Shown: positions 16,846-24,420 of the stretch, one piece after another
Position numbering within the stretch: position 1 is the stretch's first letter
Layout of the letters: each line of letters begins with the position of its first letter
NCBI GenBank assembly: GCA_002734085.1
Contig: NVXV01000023.1
Coordinates: 1,066-52,106, forward strand
Direction of reading: 5' to 3'
DNA length: 51,041 nt
Origin: Fluviicola sp.
GTDB lineage: Bacteria; Bacteroidota; Bacteroidia; Flavobacteriales_D; Crocinitomicaceae
Made by a program: the position numbers and the translations under genes
Notes under the pieces: model-generated
Databases searched by the model: none
The model's input: only the letters and a program-made list of their open reading frames with translations
What the model was told of the DNA's origin: nothing

Positions 16846-18102
16846 TTAATTGCGCATTGTTCTTAATAATTCACCAATATTAGACTGAACTGTTGTCTCT
16901 TTTTTTCTTCGAAGTTTCCATCTATTATTCTCTGGACCTGAGTAATTCGAAACACTTGTACTGTTTAAATTTGATTCAATAGTTGAATGCTCAGCAAGAT
17001 CTCCATTTTCTAGTACGGCTAATGCTAATGTACCAATGTCAAATTTAAGAAGCCTCATATAATATCGACTTCCATGGCTATATTCAAGTTGAATAACTCT
17101 ATTTAATTCGAGAACTTGATAATCTTGTCCTATGGCAGTACATGGTCCTACTCTTTCCCCTCTTAGAAGTTTTCTAATAGTATTAACGAGCATAGAAAAA
17201 TCTTGGATTCGACCTCTTCCAGTTGTACTGATTTTCATCCCGTAGATTAGTGAAGAAATGAAAGCCTTTGCCATATCTAAAGCATCTTCTTCAAAAGGGT
17301 TTCCGAATTTTGAAAAGGAAGATGGTTTTGTTAAAAACACTTTAGAATGAGTACTATTACTTACCTCATTGAAGTCGTACATAGCTATTGCTTGTAATTT
17401 TGATAAGAGTGTTTGTCCGAGAATCGCAATAGCTTTTTCTTGAGAAACACACCCTTCACGGGTAATTAAACTATCTAGTTCAGAAACTTTTCTAGAATCA
17501 TCAGAACTAAGTGATTCAAGCACTTTTGTAGTTTTTTCTACTGAATCGCGTTTGAAAAGGTTCCCATTAAAGTAGGTTTTAGAAGAATCAAAGTTTTCAT
17601 AATCTATAAATCCTATATCCTCAGCCTGTTGAAAAAGTTTTGAGTTCGTTTTACTATCTAGCTTATAACAATCTCCTATATATTCTTGAAGAATATTGTC
17701 TTTTATTGGTTTTTCTGAGCTATAGCTCGTTAACTCAATAGCTGCTTTTTGAAAATCATTACTGGTTTCCTTAAATAAGTTTGAGATGTGAATTAGAACA
17801 TTTGAAGTAGTAATTCCGATTACAGACAAATCTCCTGTATTTGAAACATCAATAAGCTGTGCTTTTGACAGGGTATCAATGATTGCAGGTAGTTCTAATC
17901 TCTTTTTTATATTATTTGCCTCTGCAATGGCACTTACCTTATCCTTGTTTAAAGTACTTTCTTCATCTGAAGCAGCTAAACTTGATAAAAATAGTCCACA
18001 CTTTCCAGCTATTTCAATATCCTCAAAATCAGTAGCATTTGTAACATCTTGTAGTTTTTTAGTATGATGTACTATCCAAGCTCCTTCAGTTCTATTTTCC
18101 AT
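16846..18102 (-). CDS. Winged-helix-like protein, first gene of candidate defence pair
   Basis: A 418-residue soluble protein of unrecognised family. Two segments look like winged-helix DNA-binding domains: about 55-97 (IAEANNIKKRLELPAIIDTL, then QLIDVSNTGDLSVIG) and about 150-190 (KLFQQAEDIGFIDYE, then TYFNGNLFKRD). The middle part is helical with a Gly/Arg motif (KISTTGRGRIQDF) that may contact nucleic acid. No NTPase motif, membrane helix or signal peptide is present. It is the promoter-proximal gene of a two-gene operon with the nuclease-like gene. A TAnnTTTG box lies about 60 nt upstream, with an inverted repeat beyond it, so autoregulation is possible. It may be the sensor or DNA-recognition subunit paired with the nuclease (inference). 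Confidence 0.65.
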   Translation of the reverse strand: MENRTEGAWIVHHTKKLQDVTNATDFEDIEIAGKCGLFLSSLAASDEESTLNKDKVSAIAEANNIKKRLELPAIIDTLSKAQLIDVSNTGDLSVIGITTSNVLIHISNLFKETSNDFQKAAIELTSYSSEKPIKDNILQEYIGDCYKLDSKTNSKLFQQAEDIGFIDYENFDSSKTYFNGNLFKRDSVEKTTKVLESLSSDDSRKVSELDSLITREGCVSQEKAIAILGQTLLSKLQAIAMYDFNEVSNSTHSKVFLTKPSSFSKFGNPFEEDALDMAKAFISSLIYGMKISTTGRGRIQDFSMLVNTIRKLLRGERVGPCTAIGQDYQVLELNRVIQLEYSHGSRYYMRLLKFDIGTLALAVLENGDLAEHSTIESNLNSTSVSNYSGPENNRWKLRRKKETTVQSNIGELLRTMRN

Positions 18103-18160
18103 TTAGTCCTTTTAATTGTTATCAACTTATATAACATTTTACTTGTTGTTTATTTTCTTT

Positions 18161-18168
18161 CAAAAATA
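18161..18168 (-). promoter_or_regulatory. Promoter -7 box of the two-gene cassette
   Basis: On the minus strand TATTTTTG matches the Bacteroidota TAnnTTTG -7 element, about 60 nt before the ATG at 18102. No clean TTG -33 element is seen. An inverted repeat (TAACT at 18181-18185 with AGTTA at 18192-18196) lies just upstream and could be an operator. Confidence 0.4.
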
Positions 18169-18241
18169 GAGAAAAAATGTTAACTCTTAAAAGTTATTAA
18201 CAATGAACTATTGCTGTTAAAAGACTTCTCGCTTAATTCAA

Positions 18242-18263
18242 AAAAAGCACGCAAAAAGCACGC
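18242..18263. repeat. Tandem 11-bp direct repeat next to the tRNA-Arg junction
   Basis: Two perfect, adjacent copies of AAAAAGCACGC occupy 18242-18252 and 18253-18263, between the cassette promoter and the terminator of tRNA-Arg. Short direct repeats near a tRNA attachment site can be recombinase arm-binding sites or integration scars. With no integrase in view the role is unknown. Confidence 0.5.
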
Positions 18264-18270
18264 AACAAAC

Positions 18271-18304
18271 AAAAAAAGGGTTTCAGAAAACCTCTGAAAC
18301 CCTT
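18271..18304 (-). terminator. Terminator of tRNA-Arg
   Basis: Read on the minus strand, GGGTTTCAGA and CTGAAACCC form a stem with a short loop, followed by a run of seven T. It lies 12 nt past the 3' end of tRNA-Arg. Confidence 0.8.
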
Positions 18305-18316
18305 GTTATTATTGAG

Positions 18317-18390
18317 TGATCGCGACAGGATTCGAACCTGTGACCGTCTGCTTAGAAGGCAGATGCTCTATCCAGCTGAGCTACGCGACC
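18317..18390 (-). tRNA. tRNA-Arg (anticodon TCT)
   Basis: A 74-nt cloverleaf on the minus strand: acceptor GGTCGCG pairs with CGCGATC (one G-T pair), D arm GCTC/GAGC, anticodon stem TCTGC/GCAGA with loop CTTCTAA (anticodon TCT, codon AGA), T arm ACAGG/CCTGT around TTCGAAT, discriminator A. CCA is not encoded. The 3' end faces the virus-like block, so this is the probable integration target. A weak -7-like box (AATTTTTG, minus strand, 18402-18409) lies just upstream. Confidence 0.95.
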
Positions 18391-18435
18391 TGATGATATT
18401 TCAAAAATTGCATGAATTATTTCACGCTTAAAACT

Positions 18436-18464
18436 AAAAAAAGGGGATGAAATCAATCATCCCC
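18436..18464 (-). terminator. Terminator of tRNA-Pro
   Basis: On the minus strand a perfect 8-bp stem (GGGGATGA with TCATCCCC) and a 6-nt loop are followed by seven T. It lies 3 nt past the end of tRNA-Pro and separates it from tRNA-Arg. Confidence 0.85.
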
Positions 18465-18467
18465 TTG

Positions 18468-18542
18468 TCGGGGTGGCAGGATTCGAACCTGCGACCTCCT
18501 GCTCCCAAAGCAGGCGCGATGACCGGGCTACGCTACACCCCG
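18468..18542 (-). tRNA. tRNA-Pro (anticodon TGG)
   Basis: A 75-nt cloverleaf on the minus strand: acceptor CGGGGTG/CACCCCG, anticodon stem CCTGC/GCAGG with loop TTTGGGA (anticodon TGG), T arm GCAGG/CCTGC around TTCGAAT, discriminator A. The pairing is complete in all stems inspected. Confidence 0.95.
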
Positions 18543-18610
18543 AACTATAATGAGTTCGTTTTTTATTTCAATCTATTCCTAATCGTTCTTAGGATTTTAA
18601 AATTGGACTG

Positions 18611-18639
18611 CAAAGATAGTACATCTTTTTTAATCACAA
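18611..18639 (-). promoter_or_regulatory. Promoter of tRNA-Pro
   Basis: On the minus strand TTG (18637-18639), an 18-nt spacer and TATCTTTG (18611-18618) match the Bacteroidota -33/-7 pattern. The predicted transcript start lies about 60 nt before the mature tRNA-Pro. Confidence 0.7.
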
Positions 18640-18762
18640 TGGTTAAAATGAAAAAAATGCGGTGAAAGGGGGATTACTTCCTTTGCAGTCAATGATCACC
18701 CAAATTGCTTTTCAAAAGAAAAAATCATCTTCCCTATAACCTTACTCAGTAAGAACCTTTTG

Positions 18763-18849
18763 CGGTGAGAGGGGGATTCGAACCCCCGGTACGCGCAAAC
18801 GTACGCATGTTTAGCAAACATGTGGTTTCAGCCACTCACCCACCTCACC
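18763..18849 (-). tRNA. tRNA-Ser (anticodon GCT)
   Basis: An 87-nt tRNA on the minus strand with a long variable arm as expected for serine: acceptor GGTGAGG pairs with TCTCACC with one non-Watson-Crick pair, anticodon loop TTTGCTAAA (GCT, codons AGC/AGT), T arm GGGGG/CCCCC around TTCGAAT, discriminator G. A TATTTTTG box on the minus strand at 18894-18901 is the likely -7 element. Confidence 0.95.
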
Positions 18850-19035
18850 AAAATTTTATTTCAAAAAACAACCGACATTTTATAGCCGGGGTGCAAAAAT
18901 ATAAAATCAATTCATTAATCAAATGATTTTTAGCAAAAAAAGTAAAGAAAAGAATTGCTCATGACTTATCTTTCTTTAAGTGAGTGAACAAAGTCGACAA
19001 ATGAAATCTTCGGCAGCGCAAACTAATTTAATACT

Positions 19036-19043
19036 TAAATTTG
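19036..19043 (+). promoter_or_regulatory. -7 box immediately before the YjdM-like gene
   Basis: TAAATTTG matches TAnnTTTG and ends 4 nt before the ATG at 19048. If used, transcription would begin at or next to the start codon, giving a leaderless mRNA. No clear -33 TTG is seen. Confidence 0.4.
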
Positions 19044-19047
19044 CTTC

Positions 19048-19395
19048 ATGGAAAAAGAATACTCTTGCACAAAATGCAATTCACCTTATGGATACCCACA
19101 AGGTATGTTGATTATATGTCCAGAATGTGGTCATGAATGGTCTGATAATACTGAGTCAGATGAACCAGTAAGGAGTGAACTGATTATAGTGGATGCTAAC
19201 GGCAATACATTAGTTGATGGTGATGACGTTACAGTTATTAAAGACCTTCCTGTGAAGGGTGCGCCAAAACCAATTAAAGCGGGTACGAAGGTGAAGAACA
19301 TTAAGTTAAAAGAGGGTGATCACAATATTGACTGCAAAATCAAAGGATTTGGAGCAATGGCTTTGAAATCTGAATTTGTGAAAAAAGCGAATTAA
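19048..19395 (+). CDS. yjdM: YjdM/PhnA-family zinc-ribbon protein
   Basis: A 115-residue protein. The N-terminal zinc ribbon has two CxxC pairs (CTKC at 7-10 and CPEC at about 24-27, followed by GHEW). A short linker leads to the PhnA-type beta-barrel domain with [24 protein letters not shown] and KVKNIKL motifs. The length matches the family. These small proteins are widespread. The old name PhnA (alkylphosphonate uptake) is not a proven function. The gene stands alone, with tRNA-Ser on one side and a convergent T9SS cargo gene on the other. Confidence 0.9.
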   Translation: MEKEYSCTKCNSPYGYPQGMLIICPECGHEWSDNTESDEPVRSELIIVDANGNTLVDGDDVTVIKDLPVKGAPKPIKAGTKVKNIKLKEGDHNIDCKIKGFGAMALKSEFVKKAN

Positions 19396-19455
19396 AAAAT
19401 CCCAAAGTTCCAATTAATCAGAACGATGGGATTATAAAAATGAAAATTCTTTTAT

Positions 19456-20562
19456 TTACTTAATAATTACTTTTCCTTTAGCACTCGACTCGCTATCGTT
19501 GATATAAATCATATATACTCCTTTACCGAACTGACTTAAGTCTATCTGCTTGTTATACTCACCTTTAAACTCACCCAAGTCTTCTGAATAAACTTGTTTT
19601 CCAGAGAGGTCAGTAATTTGAATTTTTGTTGACGTCTTATTTTTTTGATCAAACTTTAATTTGAACTTACCAGTTGAAGGGTTTGGATAAATGCTCATAT
19701 CCGTTTTTCTCATATTCTTTTGGGCTGGAATATTTTCTGTAACAATAACGATAGTCACGTCTCCGTCATTTTCCGAAGAAATAACTTCAATTTGTTTCTC
19801 TCCATCTTCACTATTCCATTCCATCTTATCGCTCTCATGTATAACTATAACCTGTTCTCCTTCACCTAAATCACCCGTTGTAATCTGAGATCTAACGAAT
19901 ATTTTTTTACCAGTTGTATCAATATCTATCTCAGAAGTCATACTGTTCATAAGACTATCAATGTCAATATCTAAATCAGATAACTCTAGTTCAATAATCT
20001 TATGTACCTCACCCTCCAAAGAATCTAAATTATCGATATCTATCATCACCTCGTGGTTTCCTTCTCCTCCTTCATGTGCTTCATGCATTGTTTGGATTCC
20101 TTCTAATTCTTCTGGTGTTAATTCAACTTCCTCTCCATTTATGGTTTTCGTTGCTATCAAATTACCTTGATCATCTACTTCTACTTTGATCTCAACAACC
20201 TGTTCTCCTTCTTCAAAAGAAGTTTCATCTGAATGACTTAACGTTTTCATTACCATTTTATGTTCCTCTTGCCTCTGGGTTGGTTCGTCCCCGTAAGGTA
20301 TATGCATTATGTTCAAATTTTCAGGGACTATATTTCGATCGCTTAAAAATTGCTCTACAGTGTAATTAGAATTCATTGGTAAAAGCGTGTCAATCGTAAT
20401 CACTTCTCCATCTCGAAAGTTGATTACTTCATACTTTTTCTTAGGCTCATTTTCATCGACCTTTTTTGATGAGTTTAGTGTCTCTGATGCCGCAGCCATT
20501 AATACTCCTGACATTATTAAAGCTCCTGCTGACAACATTAAAATTTTAGTTTTCTTTTTCAT
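19456..20562 (-). CDS. Acidic T9SS-secreted protein
   Basis: A 368-residue protein; ATG at 20562 is preferred over TTG at 20571. The signal peptide is KKKTKILMLSAGALIMSGVLMAA. The mature part is rich in Asp/Glu (DIDNLDSLEGE, DLDIDIDSLM) with alternating beta strands (VVEIKVEVDDQG, DVTIVIVTENI). The C-terminus has a type A Por sorting domain (IYPNPSTGKFKLKF ... GVYMIYIND ... GKVIIK) that directs export by T9SS and cell-surface attachment. It is transcribed divergently from a histidine kinase/response regulator pair, which may control it. The acidic repeats could bind calcium or other cations, but no defined motif is seen. Confidence 0.8.
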   Translation of the reverse strand: MKKKTKILMLSAGALIMSGVLMAAASETLNSSKKVDENEPKKKYEVINFRDGEVITIDTLLPMNSNYTVEQFLSDRNIVPENLNIMHIPYGDEPTQRQEEHKMVMKTLSHSDETSFEEGEQVVEIKVEVDDQGNLIATKTINGEEVELTPEELEGIQTMHEAHEGGEGNHEVMIDIDNLDSLEGEVHKIIELELSDLDIDIDSLMNSMTSEIDIDTTGKKIFVRSQITTGDLGEGEQVIVIHESDKMEWNSEDGEKQIEVISSENDGDVTIVIVTENIPAQKNMRKTDMSIYPNPSTGKFKLKFDQKNKTSTKIQITDLSGKQVYSEDLGEFKGEYNKQIDLSQFGKGVYMIYINDSESSAKGKVIIK

Positions 20563-20701
20563 AATACTCAATTTTGGTTTTACATATATTTACGGTGCTA
20601 AATTACCTCAACACCTCACTACAAAGGGTTAAAGGAGCCTAAAAGAAGGTTAAAGTTAGGTTAAAATTAAACAAAAAGATATTTTAAACATAGTCTCGTA
20701 T

Positions 20702-20709
20702 TAACTTTG
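20702..20709 (+). promoter_or_regulatory. -7 box immediately before the histidine kinase
   Basis: TAACTTTG fits TAnnTTTG and ends 6 nt before ATG 20716, again implying a leaderless or near-leaderless transcript. It also argues against the TTG at 20707 as start codon. Confidence 0.45.
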
Positions 20710-20715
20710 GATATA

Positions 20716-22272
20716 ATGAAAAACAAAGTAATTGTCATATTGATCACATTAATGACCATCGCACTTGTTGGAATCATCTTTATACAAATTTTATGGATAA
20801 ATAATACTGCCATACAAAGAAAAGAAGTCCTCCAATTTCAAATTTATGACGCACTCGATGCAGTTAACAAAGAAATAAGTAAAGGAGAAAATTTAGAATT
20901 TTTTGAACGTAAGTTCGGTGGTTTAGACTCTTTACTGATTGATCTATCTTCTAAAAAAGATGTTAAACTGAGTAACAATGACACGTTGCGTAAAGAGGTC
21001 ATCATTTATGGTGATGATACTACAAGCCCTGAAGAACAAGAAATTCGTATAAAATATTCTTCTCACGATTCAGTTGTCTCTAAATCAATTAATTCTATTG
21101 ACACAGTCATTGAAGTCAAAATCAACGACGAACTAAAATCTATAAGTAGCTGGCAGGGTAAGGTTCAGAAAAAAACAGAAGAGCTTTCTAAAATGGCTGA
21201 ACACTTTGTCTTTGAGAAAATGTTGATTGGTGGCATAACACACAGAATTCAAAAGGATTCTTTATTCTCATATATCAAGAAAGCACTTGTGAAACAAGGT
21301 ATAGCTTTCAGTTTTTCATTTGGAGTTTATGATCTAGAAGAAGGTCGTTACGAAGAAGACTTTTGTTCTAACGACTTCAATAGAAAAGATGATTTTTACC
21401 AATTAAACTTATTTCCACAGGATCAACTTGATAGAGATAAATATCAGTTGCGATTGCAATTGAACAATGAAGATGCTTTTATCTGGTCTGGTATTCAAAA
21501 TATGATTTGGCTTTCCCTGATCTTGACTATACTGCTCATAATATGTTTTAGCTATGCCTTATATTTCATTTACAAACAGAAAAAGATTAGTAACATAAAA
21601 AGTGATTTCATCAATAACATGAGTCACGAATTAAAAACACCCCTAGCTTCAATTTCTTTAGCTTCTGCCTCAATTCAACACCCAGAAATGATTAATAAAA
21701 AAGACGAAGTGAAACGACTGGCAAAGATCATTGATGAAGAACGTACCAAGATGAATCAACATATTGAGCGAATTCTTGAAATGTCCCTGGCTGAGCAAGG
21801 TAGGTTCGTTGTAGAAAAAGAACAAGTGGATTTACGCTATTTATTGAACGAAAGCGTAAAGAATGTTCAATCTTCTATCGAAAATTCAGGAGGACAAATG
21901 GTCATTGAATTAAAAGAATCTATTTTCTTTCAAGGCGATCAACTTCACTTGATACATGCATTCACTAACATATTTGAAAACAGTATTAAGTACTGTAATA
22001 AACAACCTAAAATAGAAGTCAGTATTCTCGAAAGTCAAAATGAAATTCTGATAGTTTTTAAAGATAATGGTATAGGAATGACAAGTAAGACAACAAAACT
22101 AGCTTTTGATCAATTTTACCGTGCAACGTCTGGTAACCTTCACGATCGAAAAGGCTTTGGTTTAGGGTTATCCTACGTAAAAACCGTCATAGAAGCTCAC
22201 AATGGAGAAATTAATCTAGAAAGTTCAATTGGGGAAGGCACTTCTATAACTATTAAACTTCCAGCGAAATGA
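20716..22272 (+). CDS. Two-component sensor histidine kinase
   Basis: A 518-residue protein. Transmembrane helix 1 at about 5-27, a large periplasmic domain of about 230 residues, helix 2 at about 260-285 (IWLSLILTILLIICFSYAL), then the HisKA domain with phospho-acceptor His304 (NNMSHELKTPLAS) and the HATPase_c domain with N box FENSIKYC, G1 DNGIGM and G2 GFGLGLSYVK. All catalytic boxes are intact. The periplasmic region has no domain I recognise. It is followed by the response regulator with a 4-nt ATGA overlap. The signal is unknown; the divergent T9SS-secreted acidic protein is a candidate target gene. The TTG at 20707 lies inside the -7 box and is rejected. Confidence 0.95.
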   Translation: MKNKVIVILITLMTIALVGIIFIQILWINNTAIQRKEVLQFQIYDALDAVNKEISKGENLEFFERKFGGLDSLLIDLSSKKDVKLSNNDTLRKEVIIYGDDTTSPEEQEIRIKYSSHDSVVSKSINSIDTVIEVKINDELKSISSWQGKVQKKTEELSKMAEHFVFEKMLIGGITHRIQKDSLFSYIKKALVKQGIAFSFSFGVYDLEEGRYEEDFCSNDFNRKDDFYQLNLFPQDQLDRDKYQLRLQLNNEDAFIWSGIQNMIWLSLILTILLIICFSYALYFIYKQKKISNIKSDFINNMSHELKTPLASISLASASIQHPEMINKKDEVKRLAKIIDEERTKMNQHIERILEMSLAEQGRFVVEKEQVDLRYLLNESVKNVQSSIENSGGQMVIELKESIFFQGDQLHLIHAFTNIFENSIKYCNKQPKIEVSILESQNEILIVFKDNGIGMTSKTTKLAFDQFYRATSGNLHDRKGFGLGLSYVKTVIEAHNGEINLESSIGEGTSITIKLPAK

Positions 22273-22958
22273 GTGCAAAACGAATCTTACTTGTAGAGGA
22301 TGAAGAAAATTTTGGAGCTCTATTACAAAATTACCTTAAACTTTCTAAATATGAAGTTGACTGGATGAAAGATGGAGCTACAGGGTATTCTCTGTTTTCA
22401 AACAATCACTATGATCTTTGCATTTTTGATGTTATGATGCCCAATATAGATGGATTTACATTGCTAGAAAAGATCAGAAAGAAAAAACACACCACTCCTG
22501 TTATCTATTTAACAGCGAAAACAATGAAGGAAGATATAATGAAAGGCTATCAGTTAGGAGCTGTTGATTACCTAACCAAACCTTTCGATATAGAGGTGTT
22601 GTTAATGAAGATAAAAGCTATATTTGAATTAGGTGACAATAAAAGTATTCCTACAGAAGAGAATTATCAAGTCGGGCAATTTAACTACGATGTCAAAAAA
22701 AGACTCTTAAAACATAAGATTAAAAATCAAAAGTTATCACCTAAAGAAGGGGCTTTGTTTACTTTGTTATGCCAGCATTTTGATGATGTCCTTCCTCGAG
22801 AGAAGGCTTTATTAGAAATCTGGAAGGAGGATAATTATTTCACCACAAGGTCAATGGATGTTTATATCACTAAACTACGCAAATACCTAAAACAAGATAA
22901 AAGTGTATCTATTGAAAACGTACACTCTAGTGGTTATCGATTGTATGTGGACGACTAA
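22269..22958 (+). CDS. OmpR-family response regulator
   Basis: A 229-residue protein with a receiver domain at about 1-120 (acidic pocket EDEE, phospho-acceptor Asp54 in CIFDVMMPN, Thr in YLTAKT, Lys in LTKPFD) and a winged-helix Trans_reg_C domain at about 130-228 (LSPKEGALFTLL ... RSMDVYITKLRKYL ... HSSGYRLYV). Its ATG overlaps the kinase stop by 4 nt, so it is the cognate partner. Its 3' end overlaps the convergent membrane protein gene by 4 nt. Confidence 0.95.
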   Translation: MSAKRILLVEDEENFGALLQNYLKLSKYEVDWMKDGATGYSLFSNNHYDLCIFDVMMPNIDGFTLLEKIRKKKHTTPVIYLTAKTMKEDIMKGYQLGAVDYLTKPFDIEVLLMKIKAIFELGDNKSIPTEENYQVGQFNYDVKKRLLKHKIKNQKLSPKEGALFTLLCQHFDDVLPREKALLEIWKEDNYFTTRSMDVYITKLRKYLKQDKSVSIENVHSSGYRLYVDD

Positions 22959-23542
22959 AAGAAGAATGAAACCATCTCAACGGCTTCAATCACTCCTACT
23001 CCATACAATATTGAATTCAATTTAAATAAGTTAGAGCGTTTTTCTGCAAAAGTTCTCTCCAAAATAAACACAAACAACGTCCAACATATAATGATGATAT
23101 TAAACGGAAGCAATGTACTGTCAATAAAATGAAATGCAATTCCGCCGATTAGTGGAAGAAAGAGTATTGCAAGTCGTTTGTTTTCTTTGACTACACCGAA
23201 CAATAAAAAGACGCTGTGAAGTGTATACATTAACATCATTACGAGGGATACAAATACAGAAATATATTCCTCGTAATAAAGCATCGATTTTGTATTCAAA
23301 GATATTTCCAAAAAAGCATGACTATTAAGAGCATATAATACCAGCCAACTTAATAATGCATAAGAAATAAAATGCGTTTTAAACCGTAGTGCATAGACCA
23401 ACCCAACAACGACAAATAATAAGTAAAGGAATGGTTTTAAAGGAATGGGAGGCAAAAAAGTTCCTAATTGAAAAGCGCTTGTAATACCATAGATAAAATA
23501 TGTCAAGCAACCAACGGCAACAACTTTCCGCAATTGTTCCAT
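22955..23542 (-). CDS. Multi-pass membrane protein, unknown function
   Basis: A 195-residue protein with about six hydrophobic helices (for example PFLYLLFVVVGLVYAL, SYALLSWLVLYAL, YISVFVSLVMMLMYTL and IIIICWTLFVFIL). No family motif is recognised. It lies 3 nt downstream of map on the same strand, so it is probably co-transcribed with map. It converges with the response regulator gene with a 4-nt overlap. Confidence 0.75.
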   Translation of the reverse strand: MEQLRKVVAVGCLTYFIYGITSAFQLGTFLPPIPLKPFLYLLFVVVGLVYALRFKTHFISYALLSWLVLYALNSHAFLEISLNTKSMLYYEEYISVFVSLVMMLMYTLHSVFLLFGVVKENKRLAILFLPLIGGIAFHFIDSTLLPFNIIIICWTLFVFILERTFAEKRSNLFKLNSILYGVGVIEAVEMVSFFF

Positions 23543-23545
23543 GCC

Positions 23546-24322
23546 CTATTTTTTAGCCAAAGCTTCTTCTACGTATTTGAAAGTAGATAGCACTTCTGGT
23601 TTACCGTCAATAACAGCTACATCGTGTTCAAAGTGTGCACTTGGTTTACCATCTGCAGTGACGATTGTCCAATTATCTTCTAAGTATTTTACACGTTCAG
23701 TTCCCATATTAATCATGGGTTCTATAGCGATAGTGAGTCCATCAAGGATTTTCTTACCTCGGCCTCGGCGACCAAAATTAGGTACCTGAGGTTCTTCGTG
23801 CATCGTCTTACCTATTCCATGACCTACTAACTCTCTCACAACACCGTAACCGTTCTTTTCAGCATGTTGCTGAATGTAATAACCTATATCCCCTATTCTA
23901 TTCCCTACTTTTGCTTGTTCCACACCTATATCCAGACACTCGTGCGTTACTTTCAACAGCTTTAACACATCAGGAGAAACATCCCCTACTGCAAAAGTAT
24001 ATGCGTGATCTCCGTAGTACCCATCCAAAATAGCACCACAATCAACAGAAACAATGTCTCCATCTTTTATCGGGTCCTTTGTAGGGTATCCGTGTACTAC
24101 TTGTTCATTAATAGAGATACAAAGCGTATTTGGGAAGTCATATAGTCCTAAAAAACCAGGTATTGCATTTTGAGAGCGAATATAGCTTTCTGCTATTGCA
24201 TCAAGTTCTAAAGGCGTAATACCCGGCTCTATTGCCTCTGCAACTTTCCCTAGAGTTCTACTTACAACCTGAGCTGCTTCACGCATTAACTCAACCTCCT
24301 CTCTCGTTTTGTAAACAATCAT
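23546..24322 (-). CDS. map: Methionine aminopeptidase, type I
   Basis: A 258-residue enzyme that removes the initiator Met from nascent proteins. The start at ATG 24322 (MIVYKTREEVELM) fits the usual MetAP N-terminus; the longer frame from 24364 adds 14 atypical residues. The metal ligands are all present: Asp94 (VSVDCG), Asp105 (GYYGDHA), His168 (GHGIGKTMHEEP), Glu201 (IEPM) and Glu232 (EHDVAV), with His78 (VVHGYP). Type I without an N-terminal zinc extension. It is followed on the same strand by the membrane protein gene, and sucC lies 98 nt upstream. Confidence 0.97.
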   Translation of the reverse strand: MIVYKTREEVELMREAAQVVSRTLGKVAEAIEPGITPLELDAIAESYIRSQNAIPGFLGLYDFPNTLCISINEQVVHGYPTKDPIKDGDIVSVDCGAILDGYYGDHAYTFAVGDVSPDVLKLLKVTHECLDIGVEQAKVGNRIGDIGYYIQQHAEKNGYGVVRELVGHGIGKTMHEEPQVPNFGRRGRGKKILDGLTIAIEPMINMGTERVKYLEDNWTIVTADGKPSAHFEHDVAVIDGKPEVLSTFKYVEEALAKK

Positions 24323-24420
24323 ATTTCTATTAAATAAAGTCATATAAAAAGGCAAAGAAAACAAAAAGGGAACACATTACATTGTTCCCTTTTCAAATTA
24401 TATAAAAATTAACTTTTCAA

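Larger units (their letters stand above)
1..18316. mobile_element. Right part of a virus-like integrated element ending at tRNA-Arg
   Basis: The stretch from the left edge to the 3' end of tRNA-Arg contains no housekeeping gene. It holds about 16 co-directional, closely packed genes (virion-like, envelope-penetrating and DNA-processing products), a terminator at 15695-15731 and then a two-gene cassette on the other strand. The tRNA-Arg gene points its 3' end at this block, the usual geometry of a tRNA attachment site. To the right of the tRNAs ordinary core genes begin. No integrase, relaxase, portal, terminase or tail gene is present, so the element type is inferred. The left boundary and the second attachment site lie outside the window. 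It could instead be two adjacent elements, a phage-like block and a separate defence cassette. Confidence 0.6.

Noticed and set aside
18447-18665. 72-residue plus-strand ORF starting GWQDSNLRPPAPKAG-like
   Set aside because: It is the antisense reading of tRNA-Pro; this exact peptide type is a well-known false protein made from tRNA genes.
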